64,000 nt of DNA from Opisthorchis felineus (taxonomy: Eukaryota; Platyhelminthes; Trematoda; Opisthorchiida; Opisthorchiidae), in contig SJOL01007418.1 of assembly GCA_004794785.1 (NCBI GenBank), positions 389,970 through 453,969 of the forward strand. The letters are read 5' to 3'. Below are positions 42,101 to 56,000 of the stretch, piece after piece. The position numbers and the translations under genes are program-made. Numbering within the stretch: the first letter of the stretch is position 1; each line of letters opens with the position of its first letter. The notes below the pieces were generated by a model, which was given only the letters and a program-made list of their open reading frames with translations, did no database searches and was not told the DNA's origin.

Positions 42101-45100
42101 GGCAGCTGGGAAAGGGCTAAAAATAAGTATTAATGGAGGGAATTTGCATCCTCTGATCACGGTACAAGGCTTTCGGTCATCGAACGTAGTCAGACAAAAC
42201 GTGGAAGAATCCTACAAGACGGACAACCAAAGACAGACTAACAAGCGACTCTATGACAAAAAAGAACCTAAAAAATATGACATACCATTTTACTTGCCAG
42301 ACCTGTGGAAAGACAGATCTGCAGTGCGTACTCTCGGTCCTCCTCGTATGGACTGCAAAGTCCAACGAAAAGGCGACTGGAAAACTGTTTGATTCCAGCA
42401 GAATTAAGTGCGAATTCGCAGGAATCGTCCTTCATATCGGAAAATCCAATGTCAAGTGACAATCGAGCTGCTCGACAGAATAACCCGAGGGTATAATCGT
42501 TGGCTGTTGATCCACAGGCCAGGGTGCAACAGAAGAGTTAGAAATAAACATCATCCAGTAAGGATTATCTTCTGACGATTAAAAAATTTAAAAAGTTCGA
42601 CACAGCTAATTTTAACAGATGAGATCATGAAACAAGATGGAAAGAATTGGAGGAGAAACGGTTAGTATTTTCCAAGGGAAAATAACACAAAGGGAACAAG
42701 AGTGACAAGTTCAAAAACAAACATGAGTCGGTGGTTGGTTTCGCACCAGAGATCGCGTGGTGGAAACTAGGACCGATGCGTAGGCGGCCCAACAGTGAGA
42801 ATAGTGTGGGCAAAAAGCGGTGGATACAACAGTGTGCGTTCGCCAGCAAAGCTATGGGAGAAGTCATCCGTTTCCTGAGAGACTAGCACGCGGTCTACAA
42901 AATGGATGCCTTTCAAACAACGCTATCCGTTGTGTCACATCATTTGGACATTATCATCATCATCATCATCGTCACTATCGTCATGCGTGTGTATCGTACA
43001 GTTTCATCGGTCGACGATACTGGGAGATACGAGTGGACAGCTACGTATTGGAGGTAGCAGCCGATTTAACTGACGCGTGAATCCAGGAGTGACAGTAGGC
43101 TTTCCATTAGGGAGGTCAAGAGAGCAAGTTATGCAGTGAAGGCAACAAGCTTGGATGCATGGGATCCACTGAGCACGCGACTAGGTCACGTCTGTCAATC
43201 TCCCTAAACATTGATGTGTCCTGTCAAGGGGTTGCCATCCAGAAAACCGGCAATGACCAGCGCAGCTGAGTTTGCTGGTAATGACTTTCATACTTCGCTG
43301 TCAAGTCATTGCTTTACCCCTGGCTCGTTTCCACTCTCTGCGTGGTAGTGCGAAAATGGTTAGCTGAAGAATTAGGTTGACTGGTCTACGAAACACGTGA
43401 CCAAGCCAGCGCAACCCATGGAATATGATCAGCTCATCCATCGTGGGCGAGTTATTTCGTCCGAAATCCATTCGACGTACCTCAGTATTGCTGATCCAAT
43501 GTTCCCACTAGTCTCAGGCAATGCTCCAAATACACTCATGGGCAAACATTAAAAAAATGACATCCTCAGCAGGCATAGGTTAGGTTTATGGCCATAATGA
43601 CAATGTGAAGTGCACCGCGGCATTGTAAACCCGATCCTTAACAGATAGGCTGTCAGGCCTGTACCACAGGTGAGGTGTATGACAAAAGCTGCTCTGGCCT
43701 TCCCGATTCGGTTGGAAATATCGTCTTCAGTTAGACCACGAAGACTGATACAGTTGCCTAGGTAGACAAATTTGTCTACTAGCTTAACCGACTCATCTAC
43801 AAGCGTGAGATTGGGGTTTGATCCTGTCCAGCCTTAAAGGAAAATTTCTTACATTATTTATTCTTTTGACGGGCAATTAAGGTTTACGTTTCGTTCGTTC
43901 GAAGCTCATGACACATCTTACCAATCGGTGGCTTTGCGAGTGAATTACTGAACCGTCTTTTTCACTTGTCGTTCCACTGACAGCTGAATTACAGAACTTA
44001 GCTTTCTGTAGGCTGTATTTCTCTACCAATCACGTACGGCTTAATGATAAAGTAGTTACGATATTTATAGCGAGGCTTCGTTATGAATTTTTCAAAGTGC
44101 GATAAAAAAGCCTAAATGTCTTATTAGAAGTACAGGAACGAGAAACCATATTTCCTACTGTAATTATCTCGCGGTTGTGAGCAAATGGATTTCAAACTAT
44201 CGTGTACAATGAAATCTGAGGACCTTGAGATAGGTTAGATGCAGCAAGCCAGCTGTAACTTGGGCCCTCGTTAACACCTCACTACTCAGCTTGAATTGTT
44301 CTTAAACGTGTACTAACTTATATATTTCAGTCAATAGGGAAAATGTGCCTGCAAATGAGATAGGTGTTTCTGCCTTCGGGGGCTAGCAGAACGAGATGTA
44401 GTTGTGTGCGGCGCCGTCAGGTCAGGTGGGTAGCTCGCAGACCTTGCAGATTGGCTTGAAAAAGTTTCATGGCCATCCAAGGAGATATCGTCAATGCTCT
44501 ATTGAATAGAAAATGTTGAAATGCCCAAATCATCACTATTATGATGATATTAAATTCATGGATGAATATGCAGTGGAGGACCTCTTTTATTTCCTAGATA
44601 TCCACCATTCAGTAAATCACCAAACAGGTCAATCTAGACCGGACAGCAGCTAAACTTCGAAAGTTGCTGTCTCATGAAGTTTAAAAGAAATTGTACTACC
44701 GGTTAACACTACCTTTCCATGTTACTCCTCCATGCCATGATTAATATCTACATTCCCGTCCAAGTAACATACGATCTCAGGAGTGATCTCTAATCACTGT
44801 AATGAGTTAATGTTTACGAGTGTGCTCGTTTGTCCATTAACCTGCAAGTTATCTTTCCCTAACCATGAAATTAATTGTTTGTGAACAGCTGATGAGATGG
44901 CGCAAAATCCAATCTATTTTGTCATCATATTTCTCATTATTCTCATGAAATTTCCGCAGGAAAGTGGGTGCTTGAGATATACAGGCAGCCGACCAAAGCC
45001 CAACTCGGAAGCTGGTAGGTAAACAAACGCAAGAGACAAACCTTTATGATTCTCGCCAACAGATTCTTTGAGCGCTATTGCCAAGTTATATAGCCCACTC

Positions 45101-46995
45101 AGGCTGAGCGACATTCTAGCTGCAGGCACACCGGGATATAGACCTTGAAGCAGAAGAGCAGTCAATGGGAGAAGCCGGTCCTAAAATGATACAAAACGTC
45201 GTCAGGTATGACTGACGCTCTAGCTAACTGCAACAACCGATAAAGTAGGAAGCACGAGTTAACAGCATCTCGTTTAATTAAGAAACTGGGTTTTCGGAAA
45301 AGTATGGGAACAATGGGTAGATTTATTGCTGGGCGAAGTTTCGCTTTTGACACAAAGGCTTCGTCAGGCCAAGTGATTAGATTACGAGGTTGGTCGAGAT
45401 TTAAGGCGGGAGGAGAACCAATCAGCTAAGTCAAAGTAAATCTGATTGAAAAACTGCGTTGTTTCAGCCTCATGATAAGGCTCTAGTTCAAACTCATTGA
45501 GAGAATTCAAGCGGAAGGTTGAAATACACGGCAAACTGCCCACTCAAATCTCAAAACTTCATGGCTGATGTTGTTTCGTCTGACAAAGATCACCAAAAGG
45601 GTAACATAATCTACACGCTCTCCGTAGTGCATTCGCGTATACTGTCATCACTGAAACCCGACGTTGTTCGTATAGATATGATTTTGCGGTGGAACCAACA
45701 GCATCTGGTGAGCAATTTTGGTCGAAATTTTCAAGTTCTCTTTTTGACCCTAACAGGAAGAGTTACACTCAGAGCCGCACTGGTACCCATCTGAAATGAA
45801 CGAAAGAAGGCAAAAGTCATTGGATAAATATGGAAATAAACTTCTACGGCAAAAACACCACGGCGAGCAGTTTCTGCGGATTCTGTCAGCAGTCGTAGAC
45901 CGGTTTTGCTGTAACACCTCTCTCATCTTGGCCGTAAACAGCGATCGAACCATGAAGTCCCTTCAGTTAGCATCTTTTTAAGCAAACTATTCGGGATGCT
46001 GAACATAATCATTTGCTTCATCATCATGAACAACAACGCCAGTACATCACTGCAACAGAAGCAAGTCCCAATGTGAGGATGACACGGAAAACATTCAGTG
46101 CTATCCTACAAAACATTTGGATTAAAGTTGTCCCACTTCGAAAAGACGAGCAATTTTCGTTGGTCACTTCAGATGATCTCTCGCTCTCACTTCCCTACAG
46201 GCCACACATCCAAACAATCTGGATGAAAAGGAATAGCTATTTGCATGTAGGCTTATGCAGGCCTCAGTCTCGATACCCAGTATTTTGGCGTCCTCCCCTA
46301 CGCTAGGATATCAAGCCACAATTAAAATTCTTCCAGAAAAACCACACTCTCCTCGATAGAGCATAATTTGGTATTCGTAGAGAACAAACGAGCTACCGCA
46401 GTTTGTATTGTTGAATACGAAAGAAGCATCTGCTGCATCGCCAGATGCTGGTATTATAAGGAGCAAGCCTACATCAGTCACAGTTCAGCAATATCGGCGG
46501 CAAAATAAATGGAGTACGCCTAGCAGCCTCTGCTCACAGAGGCCCCCTCTCGCAAAGGTAAAACACCAGGGCCTGTACTGTACACTCCTAAAATGCGGTG
46601 ACAAACCCAATAGGTGAAGTGAGGTGATACCTTAGATTCTTGCGCTGATAGCGGTTGTCACGCTGCCAACGGAAATAACACAGTTTCCGAGATACACCCA
46701 CCCGAAACTTCACATGTTGAAGCAAAGCTTTCTATTGCAAAGCCCAAACGAAACTGTTAGGTGAACATGGGCAGCCGCCTTTCGAAAGCCGTGCTTCATC
46801 CTCCATCTGCGATCATGCTGGAAAACGCAAGTTAACTTACGTTACTTACGTTTGAACTAAGTTATGTCCGAGAGCGCTGGCGACCATTACTCAACTTACA
46901 GGTAGACAAATGGTGGAACGATATGCCTCTGGGCTTACTTTTTTTCTATCTGACCCTCAACCCGAAGCTATTGACCACCGCCAGTAACACATTTT

Positions 46996-47036
<41 letters not shown>

Positions 47037-50000
47037 GTTCCAAAGTGATAATTTTGTCAGCCTACTCGACAGAGCTCGAGCTCTGAAAACCAGAATCTCT
47101 GAGACCCTACGGCGTCCGCCTGACTTTATTAACAACGACGTTAAACAAAAGGGGTGATCGGGTGATATTTTGGAGCGCGAAATTTTGGAGAGCGAAATTA
47201 CCCTACAAAAGGTATATACTCTCACTCTCGAAGTCAACCTCATTGAGTAACTGTGGTGAGAAAAACCGATCAGGCACTGGAAGACGCCATTGGAAGCCAA
47301 AACCAATAAAAGTTTGCGTCTTGACAGAAAAAATTACCCATCAGGTTGCCGAAAACTCTTCGCTCTTCCTGGGGGTCGTCATGTAGGCGTCTGCGTCAAC
47401 CTAATGTTCTAATTTAACACCAAATTGTGCGCAATTGGAGAAATACCGTCATTTGCGAATTAAGTTAGCGTTAACGGAAGAAACAACTGAGTCCTAGCTG
47501 AACCCATCGTTTATGACGTCCGGGTCCTCTATACAAATACCATCGGCCAAATAGTTGAAGATGTGAAAATATGATCCACGCAGGCACACGTTCATCATGC
47601 ACCACAATATGGTCACCCAGTACTCAAACAGTAGTGGGCTATCCAGAGTTTTCACCGATATTGTTGGTAGTACCGAAATATAGTTCGATAACCCGAATAT
47701 CGTGCAAACTGAAAGATGGGGCGACCGATCGAAGAATATAGTAAAAAACGAGATTCAGCTTATCCTTACGCCAACACGAACTGAATTCGCAGGTGAGTTT
47801 ATAGCTCTACATTGGTTACTCTGTTTCCCGAGAACAATTTTTGTCTCGCAGCAGATTAAATAAGGGAAATACGTCCCCCTGTCACTTTTCGGTATCCACG
47901 TAGTTTGAAGAAGCAAAGAACATTCGTGCGGAGATCTGTTGGATCCTGGTAGGCCAAATAGCGACTCGTTTTTGAGCGTAGGAACACATACCTTCAAAAA
48001 CACCGCTTTTTGGTTATCAATGTAAATGATCTAAACAGGACAATGACACGTTGGCATTTCCCTACAGACCACAGAGAAACTACCGACAGCCAACAGAATC
48101 TATATTATTGGTAATACTTGGAATACATGAACTACGTCCGTGTTCGTTGAACTAGACATAAGTTGATTGGTCGACCGGAAAAAAACGACTCATTCAACGA
48201 TGCACTTTGCCCTAGGTCTACTACTAAATGGTTGCACTTAGCTAAGCTACAGTACTCATGCGATATTCATGCCCCCCCTCCATTTTTTCGTGAAGAAACT
48301 TCTAAGGCCTTTGGGATAGGCACTACCAGATGTTGTTAGTTGATCGGGTGGCTGTTGATCTATTTGCCGAGCTTGACAACTGACTTGCAAATGTTTCATC
48401 GCTATTCGAGAAAACATCATCAATGCGTGAGATCACAGTACCATAATGTTCAAGCATATTTTAATGAACAACCGCTGAAGCTGCGAATGACACACACACA
48501 CACACAGGAAAAGAGACAGTCTCCCACCAGAAACTGGTTTCCAAAATACAGGAACAGGAAGTAGTACAAAAACGAATCCATGTCTCAGTCAGCCAGTCTA
48601 AAAAAAATTTCGGATACTAAACGCAAGTATTCAGCACTAACCCTGGGTTCGAACGTGGTGAGGGTTCCCGTTGAATCCAACGTATTCTTCGCCTTGGCTT
48701 TTAAAAAACGTCCAAGCAAAGCCTTAGCCACCTGCACAAACAAGGATAAGGGCTATGGTAGAGAGGATCAGCAGAGAACGCTTGAAAATGAAAAATAAGG
48801 CAAAGTCCTATTTCCTGATCTGCGGATTATGGTGGCCTGGAATCATTTCTGATAGGTGTAGAGCTATACAGGCAGTGGCAAATGAATTTAAGTACAGATG
48901 TGAGGCTTTGGGAGAGAGGACTGCAAAGAGAGCACTATACATGTAATCATAAACCGCACAAATGGTGTTAATGCTGAGATTCATCGGTGGTTTGAATCTA
49001 ACGGGTCCGGAGCTGAAACTGAACACAACCTTGGACAGAGATGTGTGTAATGTAGCTCGAGATAGCCCAGTGGTTAAGGCGCGAACTTGGAGACCGGGAA
49101 GTGCGGGGTTCGAACCCAACCCAAGCATCTCAACTGCTTCTGTCTGTGTGACAGTATCTCAGCCCTGGTGCCTCCTTCTGGTGGCATGGCGGCTAAGCAC
49201 CGAAAGGGTGCTACAGCTGAAAGACAATTATTAGTTACTATTATTTTCTGCGGAATGCACCACCCTGAAAGTACAGATAACTGGTACACATTATAGCGAC
49301 AGAGTACTTTTCAATGGATTAGTCGTAACCTTTGTGACAATCGGGCCAGGAAAGTTCGGCATAAGGAAATCTCCAACCTAAAAACACTGACAGATTCTGC
49401 TGCGCCATACATTTCTTTCCACCAAGGTTCATTGAAAGTTGGTTTGAGGGCCAAGCACCAGGCGTCGTGATGTATGTTCGGGAAAACAGGGAATCTTACA
49501 AATATCCCCACATGCATTCATTCGTTTATGCAGACTATGTGTGACAATTTCAGCGTTCCAGCACACAAAGCCTAACAATGTATCTTGAATCTGTTATCTC
49601 AGGTTCTTAAGAAAAGAACGCTATTTATCACCACCGTGTAAAGCGCCGCCGGACACACACCGCCACACATGCCTGCACTTTCCGAATGAATTATTCTCGC
49701 ATTTGAACTAACGAGCTCAGATTTCAGTCACTGATGATGGTAAAGAGAAACACTTAGCATGGATGCTAAAAATAGGCGCAGAAATAAAGGCGAAAAGAAC
49801 AACAAGTTTGAACACTTTGGAATCACTTACATTCTACACAAAGAATACTGAATTCAGGCCACCGCATACATATATATCCAAAAAACGCTATGAGAGTAAG
49901 ACAACCTGGAAAAAAATGCACGCACCACGTAGGTCACGTAACTGATCTGCTGGCGAGCAGATCGCTGCGGCTCCCACAAGTTGACTCGCAAAAAACTGAA

Positions 50001-53000
50001 GAAAATATCCACGAGTTGCATCAGTTCGTTGGAATCTTTGCATTCTTGGGTAGCAGTGCGAAGAAATTCCAATGCATCTGCCCGAGCCTGTTAGCAAGGG
50101 AACCAAGGCAAGACATTTATGCATAAACATAAAAACGGAAAGAGAAGCGAGTGACGGTGGAAGTCTATTGAAGCGTTGGTATGTTTGCGCGTGTTGCCCA
50201 GACGCATCCACCTAGCCAGCTGAGCATAACCTGAGGTGGCAGGGATTTTTTTCAGGCCTCGTAGTTGGATAGAGACTATATCCCAGCAGTGTCAAAAATT
50301 ACTCTTTTATAAAGTTCCTTGGAATATGTGCTTTAGAATGATCTAGGATGGACCTCCTGCAGTCACGCAGCGTCTAGTACCATTGGCACTGCTCTATAAG
50401 TACCGCCATGGAGACGTCGGAATCCTACAAGTGCTTTTCGAATAGCAACAGATTAGGTTTTTAACATAACGCTCATGCTGAATAATAAGGCGGCTGATTA
50501 TTCGATAATAGAGGGATGTCTGGATGACGAAGAGCGGTTTACAGAATGGTAAATCATCAAGGGAATATAGATGGTTTGGCAAGAGCTACAAACACGGTCA
50601 CCGATGTGAAGTGTAAAAAAATTGTCGCTCCAGGCATGGAAAACTGATCAGCGAGTTGATAACTTCCGAAGTATTGGAAATGGGAGTTTGCAGAGTGTCA
50701 GAAAGTGCATCCAAGCCTCCCAAATTTCTTCCTACAAATCAATATCTACAAATTACAGTCATAATTTTGTATGAACATCAAAGAATCTGCTTCTCCAGAT
50801 GGAAAACTAACTTGGAGCGTTATGCGGACGAATGCGATTTCATCCCACCGAAAGTCAACTAATTACTGAAGGTCAGCTGTATCGTTTTTTGGAGTTCGGT
50901 AAAAATTAATCTCCGTCTAAGGTGGAGGAATCTCGCTACACACGCTACCAGTAATAGTTTGAGTAGGATTTTCATACGTAACTGCCATGGTTAAACCTAG
51001 CACTATATACAGGTGGCCCTCATATGTTGGTTACATAATTGAAACAATCTGTTTGTCCCAATGCTTCATCTGGAACTTTTGAAAACTGACCAAATGAAAA
51101 TGTACGTGAAATGGCTGGCAGAGTTTGCGTTACGTACAGTGCAAATATAATGAATGGGTTATCCATATCCGCAGTAATATTCGTCAAATTTCCCACCAGA
51201 ACATCTGAAGTTCGAAAGCTATCAAATTTGTGATGGGGTGTGAGCGATGAGAACGGTTCAGGATTTTTCAGGTCATCCCAGGCTCAAATCGTCTCCCACA
51301 CATCCACTGTTCTGGTGTTACTTTTGGAAAATTAAAAATGCGGTCCCCAAGACGAGGGATGTCTCTAAAGGACACTGTATACAGAACTTAAGTGACGTCC
51401 AAATGTCAGATTTGAGCCTAGCCAATTTGGTTGCATTGAAAACATCACCGTGTATGATAGGTTCAGGATGGCCGCAGTCTATATGGACTGCGGGATAGCT
51501 CAGTGGTTAGAGCGCGAATTTACTGACCGGAAGGTCCGTGGTTCGAACCCGACCTCTGTCTCTCGATTTCCCCTGTCTAGGCTTGGGCAACCTGGCAGTA
51601 TCCCAGCCCTCGTGCTCCCTTTGGGTGGCATGGCAGCTAGGCACCGAAAGGGTGCTACAGCTGAACGATTATCTTATTATCTTTTATATGGACTGCGATA
51701 AAGCGATCACTAAGACACACGTGCAGATAACGATAAAGATAACTATGCTTTGTGAGAACTAGCAACTGAGGATTATGCTTGATTGCATAGCACTTTGGTG
51801 CAGTCTGATAATGGATGATAGTAAAGTGACACTGCGGTAATTTCGAAAATCGACACTCCAATCCCGATGCAGTTTAACAGTGGTGATGAGAAAGTACCTC
51901 AAACAGGGAGTTTTCTACCCAAAAATACTGCTCTAAGCGGTGTTGCTGGATTATGCGCAGTGGGAAAAGAGTTGTGAGGTCCGGAAAAAAACAGAGAACA
52001 GTGGACAGCCCGGAAAACGGACTGCTGGAGTTGAATACCGAGGTTCACAGCTTTGTAGTAATTGAAACAAAATATTATCCGAAATGCATCCACAATGGAA
52101 TCAGCTATATCAAATGACGGGGTTAGTTTGCTGAAGCACAGTACCTGTATATCGTGGCACGTCAAAATTCGCCGCAGCAACGAGTAACAAGATGGCAGAC
52201 CAAAACTGAACCGTTTGCGTCCATTCTGTCCCGCCCGCAAGGCCAGCCGATAGCATCCAAACAACAACGATGTGCAAGCATTAGGCTGGCCTACAAAAGG
52301 GAGATGAGTGTAAGGTAAGACGGAGATGATGTGATAATTCGAAGAGCAGGTCTAGAATGATGCGTCACATCAGTCCCAAACTCACTGAAAACCAAAAATA
52401 GGCTTGTATGTGTCACATGCACATTTCCCAATATAGCTCAATAGGATAACGAGGTGCACAAATCGTTAGACCGCTGTAAGGTTCAGTCTCTTCGCGACCC
52501 ACGTCTGAGTCGCTTATTTTACGTATTCCTGTAGAGACGTAGAATATGAACATGGGATCCGAAAACAGCATGCAGAATTCTGGTCGGAAAGGGATTGTGT
52601 GGACCACATCTTCACACTCCGTCAAGTGCTTGAGCAACGACATGCTTATAAGTGCCCTATGATATTGGTGTTCCTTGTTTGCGTTTGATTCTGTCGACCG
52701 GTTAGTCCCTTTCAACACGCTTGCGCAAAAGGGCATGTCCCAGAAGTTCGTGAACATCATGCGCTGTTTGCGTTCACATACTTGTGGGTGTGTGAAGGTG
52801 TATCGGCAGTTTTCCAAAATCTTCCGTATACAAAGTGGTGTCCGACAAGGATGTCCACTCTCCATTATTGCTTAACTTCGTCAATGACGACGTAACGAGA
52901 CGGACACTAGAATGTCTCCAAAACCACGGTGTTCAGATCTCTCCGAGCGAGAACGTTCACAACCTGGAATGTGCAGACAACACTGTTCTCATTTTTTGAA

Positions 53001-56000
53001 AAAGAGCAGGAAACGTGAGCATTGCTAAAAAAGATGCCCGAGGACATCCAGTCCTTCGGTATGTACTTCGCGCCCACAAAGTGCAAAGTCATGTTGCAGG
53101 GCGTACAGTCTTCAAACATGCCTCTGAAATTCACGGAGTGAAAGTGGAGGTTGTGAAACGCTATAAGTATCTCGGAAGTTCATTTGGCTCAAAAGGTAGT
53201 GCGACAAACAAAGTCAACGCACGAATCTCGAAGGCCGGAATTGCTTTTGCGCGTTTGCGCCACGTGTGGCATCAATAAGGCATATCTCTGGGTTTCAAAG
53301 GACATATATATCAGACTACAGTATGGGCTGTATTTGATGTACGGCTGCGAGACTTGGCCACTTCTGGCGGAAAATATGAGACATCTTCAGGTCTTTGACT
53401 ACCGATGCTTCAGAACTAAAGCCGGAGTCGGCTGGAATAAACAAATTCGCATGAGGAGGTCAAGGGAAGGGTTGTTGGTGAAGTAGAGGGTACTTTCCTC
53501 AAAGGATGAAATCAGCACTGCAAGCTGAGGTGGTCGGGCCATGTGCTACGCATGCGGAGTTACCGCCTGCTGAGACGAGCACTGTTTTCCGTGCCTAAAT
53601 GGGAGTGGCGGAAACCTAGAGGTGGACAGAATTTGACATGACAGAAGGGAACGAAGGATACTGCGAAAATTTTGGGTGCTGTTGGTTTTGTTCGCCTTAT
53701 GGGGCGGGGTTCATTTGATCTTCTCTGTGCTTAGCTGGAGACACTGAACGATATGGCGACCAACAGGAGTCAGTGGCGTTCATGCTATCAGCTTCAATCC
53801 AGATTGTATGACTGAGTGTTGGAGGCGTAGGGGCCACGAATTTTTGTGACAGGCTAGCCCTAGGTCCCCGTCTCTGTCCCATTTTCTTCTTTCCAGTATA
53901 AGGCTTTATTCAAACAAATTGACATAATTGTACGGAAGTGGAGCAGCAGTGTTCTCGTCTGGTTTTGTTGTCAATGACAATACGCACACAAATGGTTTGT
54001 AGAGTCATGAACAGGGATATTATTACTAAAGTCACTTTCACCTAAGAGAAGAATGCTTTGGGTGCCATAAACTCGTCTCTTGCTCCGGAAATGGCCATGT
54101 TTGGGTGATGGCGAATGAAAATTTTCGCTCACCTCTTTGACTGCCTATATCGAATAGAGTAGCATATCTGGTTCAGTATGTGGGTTATGGCAACTTTGAC
54201 GAGAGGCAGCCCACGCCCCGAACAAATAGAAAGACAGATATCAGGATGTACAATCTTGAAGCACAGAAAAAGTACCTGCATAAGTAAGTCGAAAAATAAA
54301 GCATAGGTCCAGGAAAGTGTATCTTAGGTGGTCATAAACCGCATGAAACTCGCGAAATACTGTGACGACCCACTAGCATGGTCGACTGCAGCTCAGTAGT
54401 TGAGACCAAACCTGACCTAAGTATCTGGTTTATGTTGAACAGTTCCCAGTTGTCTCACAGTGCATGAAGTGTGCAATCTGAGACACCTATGGGACTGACC
54501 ACTCAACAAGTAGTGAACAAACTGATACAGCGTAACCTTCATGACCGCAATGTTGCTGCGGTAGATAACCATACAAGCCAAAACGCAGGATAGCGAACAA
54601 CTTTTCAGGCTTCTGGATTTAATTATTCCTCTAATCTACATGTTCCTTCACACCATGGTCATGCAAGGGTACAATCGTTCAGCTGTAACACCTTTTCGGT
54701 GCCTAACTGCCATGCTACCCGAAGAAAGCACGAGGGCTGGGATGAGGCCAGGTTGCCCAGGCCTAGATAGGGGAAGTCGAGATGGAGGGGTCGGGTTCGA
54801 ACCACGGGCCTTGCGACCAGTAAATTCACGCTGTAACCACTGAGCCATCTCGTCCCGCAGGGGTACAGTCCTCGTCACCTTATTGTAACGGCAGCAACGT
54901 AGTTGCTGGCGTTTGCAATGTCATTGTCACCAGATCAATCGGGCTAAGAAATAATGGCTAGACGAATGACGATACGATAAACTCTCATGTGAATGGTAGA
55001 TTAGTGGAACTGCTACGGCTAGACGAACTGACCTCATCCAAACAAAACTTCCACATCTGATTAATCAAGAGACAAGGAACCAAACCACGACTTTTATTTT
55101 TCGAGGGGTCTGCGCTTTTGAGGCATCTTCCGTTGCGAACAGGGAAGTTTTTCTACCGTTTTCCTATGGCTTTCTACAAGGAACGGTTACTACAGGGGAG
55201 AACGTTTCTTGTCCCGAAATCTTCCTTATTTTAGAGAGTCGATTTCTTGGCGATGTAAGTTACCGTAATTTGAGTGCGACCAATTGACGCAGTCGGATGT
55301 TGTGGGAAATATGTGGGAAATGATTGGCGAAAATCAGGAGCTTGGACTGAACATTTAAATTAGGACGACTCAAATCGGACGGCTTTGGCTAGCGATTCAA
55401 CAATGGTAGACTGAACAGACTGAAATATAACAGCACTACTGGAGAGGGCACCTAAGTTGGGGGCTACTTAACTGGATTCTTTTCAAGAAACGCTGTCGAC
55501 CAATGTATCACTATTCTACCATGTCTGGCCATAAAATATTTTGCGTACGGGGTTGATCAAGTTTCTGCGCCACCCGGGAACCGTCTTGTGTTCCTGATGG
55601 GCGAATGATTTCTACGCTGGTGTAATGACGGAACCAGAGGAGGTGTAACACTCAATTACATTGCAACCGGGATTTCTCCCCACAAGCAACGTCAATGTAT
55701 GCTGGGAAGCCGTGAAGTATTGTACTACGTCTTCATACTTGTTGGGGACCATCGGTGAGGTGTATCTCAAAAACCCCGAATCCGCGACAATCTACCTCCT
55801 GTTACGTTTGAATGCACCATTCGGCCATCAAGGGCTGGTGGTCAGTAGTGTGACAAACTCGCACGTCTACAGGACATGCCGTCAGTATCCCTCAGTCAGA
55901 CAGTTTGTATGAGGTTAATAAGTGTTGAAGAGGTTTTTTGGTGAGGTTGCAACAAAGTTAATGTTGTTTCTATCAATGCGCGGATTTTGGCTGCCGTCAA